Shown piece by piece: positions 59,770 to 64,000 of a stretch of DNA of 64,000 nt. The notes beneath the pieces were generated by a model that did no database searches, was not told the DNA's origin, and saw only the letters and a list, made by a program, of their open reading frames with translations. Within the stretch, counting starts at the first letter, position 1; each line of letters opens with the position of its first letter. Source of the stretch: Sanguibacter antarcticus (GTDB taxonomy: Bacteria; Actinomycetota; Actinomycetes; Actinomycetales; Cellulomonadaceae); contig NZ_PDJG01000001.1 in the NCBI RefSeq assembly GCF_002564005.1, positions 496,001 through 560,000 on the forward strand. The letters are read 5' to 3'. Position numbers and translations under genes: made by a program.

Positions 59770-59775
59770 CCCGAG

Positions 59776-61113
59776 GTGCCCAGCCTCTTCGTCGACACCA
59801 CGCCCCTGCGCACGGCCCCTTTCCGGCGCCTGTGGTGGGGGCTGGGAGTGTCGAACCTCGGCGCGCAGCTCACGGTCGTCGCTGTCGGCCTCCAGGTCTA
59901 CTCGCTCTCCGGGTCGACGTTCGCCGTCGGTCTCCTGGGCGTCTTCGCACTCGTGCCGCTCGTGGTGCTCGGGCTCTACGGTGGTGCGCTCGTCGACGCC
60001 TACGACCGCCGGACCGTGGCGCTCTGCGCGTCCACGGTGCTCTGGGTCGTGACGATGGCGCTCGCTGCCCAGGCGTGGTTGGGCCTCGACTCGGTACCGG
60101 TCCTCTACGGTCTCGTCGCTCTGCAGTCGGCCGCGTTCGCGGTGAACAACCCGGCTCGCTCGGCGATCATCCCCAGACTCATCGAGCCGTCGCTCCTCCC
60201 TGCGGCGAACACGCTCATGACGATCAGCTGGAACGTCGCGCTGACGGTCGGTCCGCTCTCGGCAGCGCTGATCGTCGCGCGGTGGGGCTACGCGGCCGTG
60301 TACACCGTCGACGTCGTGTGCTTCAGCGCCGCGCTGTGGGCTCTTGTCCAGCTGCCGGGGATGCCGCCAGAACCGTCCACAGAACCAGCGGGCGAGGGGC
60401 GACCCGGAGACCCGGAGAACGGCGGCAGAGGAGCCGTCGGGCGTCGTCGGGGCGCCGGCCTGGGTTCGGTCGTCGACGGGCTGCGCTACCTCGCCACCCG
60501 TCCGATCGTCCGGATGACGTTCCTCGTCGACCTGGCCGCGATGGTCTTCGCGATGCCGAGGGTGCTCTTCCCCGCGATCGGGGTGGTCGTGCTCGGCGGT
60601 GGCGAGGGGACGACCGGGGCTCTCACGGCCGCGCTCGCGGTGGGCGGGCTGCTCGCCGGGGTGCTCTCGGGCGGCCTCACGCGGCTGCATCGTCAAGGGT
60701 TGGTCATCGTGTGGGCGATCGTCTGCTGGGGGCTGTCTGTCGCGGGCTTCGGCCTCGTGCTCGTCCTCGCCGGACGGACGTACCCGGGTGAGGTCCTGGT
60801 GGGTGGGCTCGTGGCGGCGCTCGTCATGCTGGTGCTGTGCGGTGCGTCGGACGCGGTGAGCGCAGTGTTCCGGCAGACGATCCTGCAGTCCGCGACGCCG
60901 GACAACATGCGCGGCCGCTTGCAGGGCGTGTTCATCGTCGTGGTCGCGGGCGGGCCTCGCCTCGGGGACGTCGTGCTCGGCGCCCAGGCGACCTGGTGGG
61001 GTGAGGGGTGGGCGGCCGTCGTCGGCGGTCTGCTGTGCGTCGTCGTGCTGCTCGCGCTCGTCCGGTGGCAGCCCCGGCTGCTCGCGTACGACGCGCGGCG
61101 CCCAGAAGCCTGA
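59776..61113 (+). CDS. MFS transporter (EntS/MFS_3-like)
   Basis: 445 residues with about 10-12 predicted membrane helices. The start RTAPFRRLWWGLGVSNLGAQLTVVAVGLQVYSLSGS, YDRRTVALCASTVLW after helix 2 and RQTILQSATPDNMRGRLQGVF in the second half are typical of the EntS-like exporter group (siderophore or drug efflux). A charged loop at about 200-228 (PSTEPAGEGRPGDPENGG) joins the two halves. Substrate unknown. The stop codon sits in the loop of a hairpin. Confidence 0.85.
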   Translation: MPSLFVDTTPLRTAPFRRLWWGLGVSNLGAQLTVVAVGLQVYSLSGSTFAVGLLGVFALVPLVVLGLYGGALVDAYDRRTVALCASTVLWVVTMALAAQAWLGLDSVPVLYGLVALQSAAFAVNNPARSAIIPRLIEPSLLPAANTLMTISWNVALTVGPLSAALIVARWGYAAVYTVDVVCFSAALWALVQLPGMPPEPSTEPAGEGRPGDPENGGRGAVGRRRGAGLGSVVDGLRYLATRPIVRMTFLVDLAAMVFAMPRVLFPAIGVVVLGGGEGTTGALTAALAVGGLLAGVLSGGLTRLHRQGLVIVWAIVCWGLSVAGFGLVLVLAGRTYPGEVLVGGLVAALVMLVLCGASDAVSAVFRQTILQSATPDNMRGRLQGVFIVVVAGGPRLGDVVLGAQATWWGEGWAAVVGGLLCVVVLLALVRWQPRLLAYDARRPEA

Positions 61114-61127
61114 GCAGGCGCCGCGCG
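61092..61127. terminator. Hairpin between the MFS gene and the oligopeptidase gene
   Basis: 11-bp perfect GC-rich arms (61092-61102 and 61117-61127), 14-nt loop that contains the MFS stop codon. Between convergent genes. Confidence 0.55.
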
Positions 61128-61144
61128 CCGGATGCGTGGACGGC

Positions 61145-63247
61145 TCAGGCGAGCCGTTCCCAGAGGAACCGGTAGGCGAGCGCGGACATGTGTGCGGCCT
61201 GGGCGTTGTTCGCTGCGCCCCCGTGGCCGCCCTCGATGTTCTCGTAGTAGGTGACGTCCTTGCCTGCGGCGATCATCGCTGCGGCAAGCTTGCGCGCGTG
61301 TCCGGGGTGCACACGGTCGTCCTTGGTCGACGTGGTGAACAGGACAGGTGGATACGTGCGGGCGGGGTCGAAGAGGTGGTACGGCGAGAAGGTCTTGATG
61401 AACTCCCACTGCGCTGGGTCGTCCGGGTCCCCGTACTCGGCCATCCACGACGCGCCCGCGAGCAGGTGGGAGTAGCGCCGCATGTCGAGCAGCGGGACCT
61501 GGACCACGACGGCGCCGAAGAGCTCCGGGTGCTGCGTGAGCATGTTCCCGGTGAGCAGCCCACCGTTCGACCCACCTTGCACACCGAGGTGCGGTGTCGA
61601 CGTCACGCGCCGTTCCAGGAGGTCCCGGGCGACCGCGACGAAGTCTTCGTAGGCGCGGTGCCGGTGCTGCTTGAGCGCGAGCTGGTGCCAGCGGGGCCCA
61701 TACTCTCCGCCCCCGCGGATGTTCGCGACGACGTAGACCCCACCGTGCTCGAGCCATGCGCGTCCGAGCCCGCCGGAATACGCGGGCGTGAGCGAGATCT
61801 CGAAGCCTCCGTAGCCGTAGAGGAGCGTCGGAGCGGTGCCGTCGAGCACGAGGTCGGCTCGCCGCACCTCGAAGTACGGGACACGTGTGCCGTCCTCGGA
61901 GACGGCGAAGTGCTGGTCGATCGTCAGGCCGTCCGACTCGAAGAACACGGGCATCGCTCTGAGCTCCTCAGGAGCAGACCCGAGCGGGAGGAGCGAGAGC
62001 GTCGTCGGGGTGAGGTAGTCGGTCGCGACGAGCCAGACGTCGTCAGACGCGTCGCTGTCGACGGCCGAGACGCCGACGGTCCCCATATCTGGCACTCCGG
62101 TGAGCGGGTACGACACCCAACGCTCTGCTGCGGTCGTCGTCGTGTCGTCGGTGCCAGGCGGCGTGAAGACGTGGAGGCGGTTGCGGACGTGGTCGAGGAC
62201 GTTGAGCACGAGGTGGTTCTTCGTCCATGTAGTTCCTGCGAGGCTCGTCGTCGCGGTGGGCTCGAACAGCACGTCGAGCTCACGGGCTCCTGCGACGAAC
62301 CCCTCGAGGTCGGCTGCGAGCAACGCGCCGGCGGCGTAGGTCGATCCGGCGACCGTCCACTCGTCGCGCAGCTCGATGAGCAACCACTGGCGCTTGATCC
62401 CTACTTCTGCAGACGCGGGGACGTCGATCTTGACGAGCTCGTCGCCGCTCACGAGGTAGAGCTCGGAGCGGTAGAACTCGATTGCTCGCGCGACGAAGTC
62501 GCGGACGTATCCGGGCGTATGGCTGCGGAAGGCATGGACGGCCATGTCGTCGGGTTGGCCTTCGTAGACGATCTCGGCAGTCGTGAGAGGGGTTCCGCGC
62601 CGCCACCGCTTGACGATGCGGGGGTAGCCGGAGGGCGTCATGGTGCCAGGTCCGAAGTCGGTATAGACGTAGACGTTCTCGTCGTCGATCCAGCTGAGGC
62701 CACCTTTCGACTCCGGCCGGTAGAAGCCTCCCTCCTCGGGCTCGATGAAGGAGAGTGTCACGAGGTCGAGCTCTCGGGTGACGTCGGCGTCCGCGCCGCC
62801 GCGGGAGAGATCGACGAGTGCACGGCGGTACTCCGGACGAAGGACGCTGGCGCCGTGCCATACCCAGCTCTCGCCCTCGGATGCGGCGAGTGCGTCCAGG
62901 TCGAGCACCGTCTCCCATGCGGGCTCCGGAGTGCGGTACTCCTCGAGCGTCGTGCGGCGCCACAGCCCGCGCGGGTGCTCGGCATCCTTCCAGAAGTTGT
63001 AGTAGAGATCACCGATCTTCGAGAGTCCAGGAATCTTCGCGTCTGAGTCGAGCACCGTGCGGATCTGCTCTGCGGTGTGGGCAAACTCGGGGGTTGCCGC
63101 GAGCGTGGCGCTGGTCGTCGCGTTGCGCTCACGCACCCAGGTGAGCGACGCGTCTCCCTCGACCTCCTCGAGCCAGAGGAATGGATCGTCGGTCGACGAG
63201 AGGCCCGTGGTGACGCGGGCAGAGCCGCTCGGGCTAGGGGTGCTCAT
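61145..63247 (-). CDS. Prolyl oligopeptidase family serine peptidase (S9A)
   Basis: Cuts short peptides after proline (or related residues) in the cytoplasm. 700 residues: seven-bladed propeller (about 70-420) and alpha/beta hydrolase domain with nucleophile Ser560 in VQGGSNGGLLTG, acid in TSTKDDRVHPGHARK and His in IEGGHGGAANN. PYFEVRRADLVLDGTAPTLLYGYGGFEISL is typical of the PreP/POP group. ATG 63247 is chosen because AAGGAGG lies 8 nt upstream; ATG 63253 is only 2 nt from it. Confidence 0.92.
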   Translation of the reverse strand: MSTPSPSGSARVTTGLSSTDDPFLWLEEVEGDASLTWVRERNATTSATLAATPEFAHTAEQIRTVLDSDAKIPGLSKIGDLYYNFWKDAEHPRGLWRRTTLEEYRTPEPAWETVLDLDALAASEGESWVWHGASVLRPEYRRALVDLSRGGADADVTRELDLVTLSFIEPEEGGFYRPESKGGLSWIDDENVYVYTDFGPGTMTPSGYPRIVKRWRRGTPLTTAEIVYEGQPDDMAVHAFRSHTPGYVRDFVARAIEFYRSELYLVSGDELVKIDVPASAEVGIKRQWLLIELRDEWTVAGSTYAAGALLAADLEGFVAGARELDVLFEPTATTSLAGTTWTKNHLVLNVLDHVRNRLHVFTPPGTDDTTTTAAERWVSYPLTGVPDMGTVGVSAVDSDASDDVWLVATDYLTPTTLSLLPLGSAPEELRAMPVFFESDGLTIDQHFAVSEDGTRVPYFEVRRADLVLDGTAPTLLYGYGGFEISLTPAYSGGLGRAWLEHGGVYVVANIRGGGEYGPRWHQLALKQHRHRAYEDFVAVARDLLERRVTSTPHLGVQGGSNGGLLTGNMLTQHPELFGAVVVQVPLLDMRRYSHLLAGASWMAEYGDPDDPAQWEFIKTFSPYHLFDPARTYPPVLFTTSTKDDRVHPGHARKLAAAMIAAGKDVTYYENIEGGHGGAANNAQAAHMSALAYRFLWERLA

Positions 63248-63585
63248 GGACATGTCCTCCTTGTCGTGCGCGCTCGCGCGCAATCACCCTACGGGCGTGG
63301 GAGTCCTGTCCCAGGGGTGTCGGCCGGTGCGTCCGTCGTGCGCGTCGAGACGTGACCGCGGTCACGGGATGGTGGTTTGTGTTGTGGGTTGGTGGGGGGT
63401 AATGTTCTCGAAGTCAGCCCGGCAGGGAGGCACAGACACCACGGCGAAGTTCTTTGGAACTGGCGCGAAGTGGCTGGTCCCGGGGCTGAATCCTTTGTTC
63501 GAAGCGTGGTTCGGGTTCTGCTCGGGTTCGTGTAGGCTGGGAATCAATCCTCGTAAGTTGTTTGTTTCGCTCGATGAGAGCGGGG
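63248..63585. other. Gap between the oligopeptidase gene and the rRNA promoter
   Basis: 338 bp with no convincing gene. TAGGGT on the minus strand (63291-63286) may be the -10 element of the oligopeptidase gene. From about 63360 the sequence becomes T- and G-rich and contains plus-strand hexamers TAATGT (63410-63415) and TAGGCT (63533-63538) that could be extra rRNA promoters with poor -35 elements. Confidence 0.5.
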
Positions 63586-63614
63586 TTGACATCGTGTGGG
63601 GGTTGGGATAAGTT
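63586..63614 (+). promoter_or_regulatory. Main rRNA operon promoter
   Basis: TTGACA at 63586-63591, 17-bp spacer, TAAGTT at 63609-63614. Consensus -35 and an actinobacterial TANNNT -10, about 285 bp before the 16S gene. Confidence 0.78.
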
Positions 63615-63897
63615 AGACAGGTTGCCCCGAGTACAGGCTGGAAGGTCTGGAATGGTGAGCGTCCGTTCTTTGAGAACTCAACAGTGTGCTTAATAGTCAA
63701 TGCCAAGACCCTTCGCTTGGGTGTGGTTGGCTGCCTCGTTGTGGGGTGGTTGGTCATGTCTGGCGGAGTAAATTTGGTATGAATTGAAAACGCAAGTTTT
63801 CGGTTTGTAGCCTTGATTAATGGAGTGCCTCTTTGCAGGGGTGTTCCGCTTCGTATGGTTGTTGACCGGTCCTTTGGGGTTGGTTGATGTTAATACA
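63615..63897 (+). other. rRNA operon leader
   Basis: About 280 nt, lower in G+C than the rest of the window. It contains a conserved actinobacterial leader element at 63666-63689 with core TTTGAGAACTCAACAGTG, which resembles the boxA-type antitermination region of mycobacterial rrn leaders. No gene. Confidence 0.65.
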
Positions 63898-64000
63898 TTT
63901 ACGGAGAGTTTGATCCTGGCTCAGGACGAACGCTGGCGGCGTGCTTAACACATGCAAGTCGAACGGTGATAGGGGAGCTTGCTTCTCTTGATCAGTGGCG
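63898..64000 (+). rRNA. rrs: 16S ribosomal RNA (5' end only)
   Basis: Begins at about 63898. AGAGTTTGATCCTGGCTCAG at 63905-63924 is the universal 27F site, followed by GACGAACGCTGGCGGCGTGC and ACATGCAAGTCGAACGG. The window ends in helix 6 of variable region V1, whose sequence is of the actinobacterial/Micrococcales type. Confidence 0.98.

Noticed and set aside
63362..63757. Small proteins in the rRNA leader region, both strands
   Set aside because: Base composition differs from genes, no ribosome-binding sites, and the region has a clear promoter and conserved leader element.

Overview
This window looks like chromosome from a high-GC actinobacterium, most likely a member of the Micrococcales related to Cellulomonas, Sanguibacter or Oerskovia. 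The evidence is the strong G/C bias at third codon positions, frequent GTG starts, the order prfA-prmC-tsaC-wecA-atpI-atpBEFHAGDC followed by nucS, a GlgE-type alpha-glucan pathway, class Ib nrdHIEF, and the first ~100 bases of a 16S rRNA gene with an actinobacterial-type 5' end. The genus is an inference; nothing here proves it. I see no phage, insertion sequence, CRISPR array or tRNA.

Layout. 1-12472: translation termination, tRNA modification and cell-wall lipid-carrier genes, then the full F1Fo ATP synthase operon, a small membrane protein and the mismatch endonuclease NucS. 12492-24608: a sugar-utilisation locus built around a divergent ROK-repressor/ABC-transporter promoter with a repeated operator. 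It holds an AGE-family isomerase, a CE7 acetyl esterase, a CUT1 importer without its own ATPase, a GH2 beta-mannosidase, a LacI-type sugar-binding protein that lacks its DNA-binding domain, and a GH1 beta-glucosidase. Together these fit uptake and breakdown of acetylated (gluco)manno-oligosaccharides. 24609-29011: a regulatory region with a cluster of DnaA-box-like sites, then nrdHIEF (ribonucleotide reductase). 29095-31439: an FKBP lipoprotein, a small zinc-ribbon protein and a hydrolase.

31467-38046: two divergent gene sets of unknown function. One encodes a long coiled-coil protein with fifteen consecutive 11-residue repeats plus a small partner. The other encodes a two-span membrane protein with repetitive tails, a lipoprotein and a CnoX-like thioredoxin-fold/TPR protein. 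38164-51872: alpha-glucan metabolism: glgE-treS-mak-glgB in one direction (trehalose to maltose to maltose-1-phosphate to branched glucan), glgP in the other for phosphorolysis, and glgX for debranching. 51994-53842: electron-transfer flavoprotein etfBA. 53965-56142: a Tat-exported PhoX-like phosphatase behind a three-unit PHO box. 56238-59679: cysteine desulfurase, mnmA and a short methionine-synthase-like gene, tightly overlapped. 59776-63247: an MFS exporter and a prolyl oligopeptidase. 63586-64000: promoter, leader and start of an rRNA operon.

Most promising for follow-up are the hendecad-repeat coiled-coil protein and its divergent membrane/lipoprotein neighbours, the DnaA-box cluster ahead of nrdHIEF, the LacI-like protein without a helix-turn-helix, the basic histone-like tail on GlgE, and several genes whose TANNNT hexamer lies exactly 6 nt before a GTG start, which suggests leaderless transcripts.
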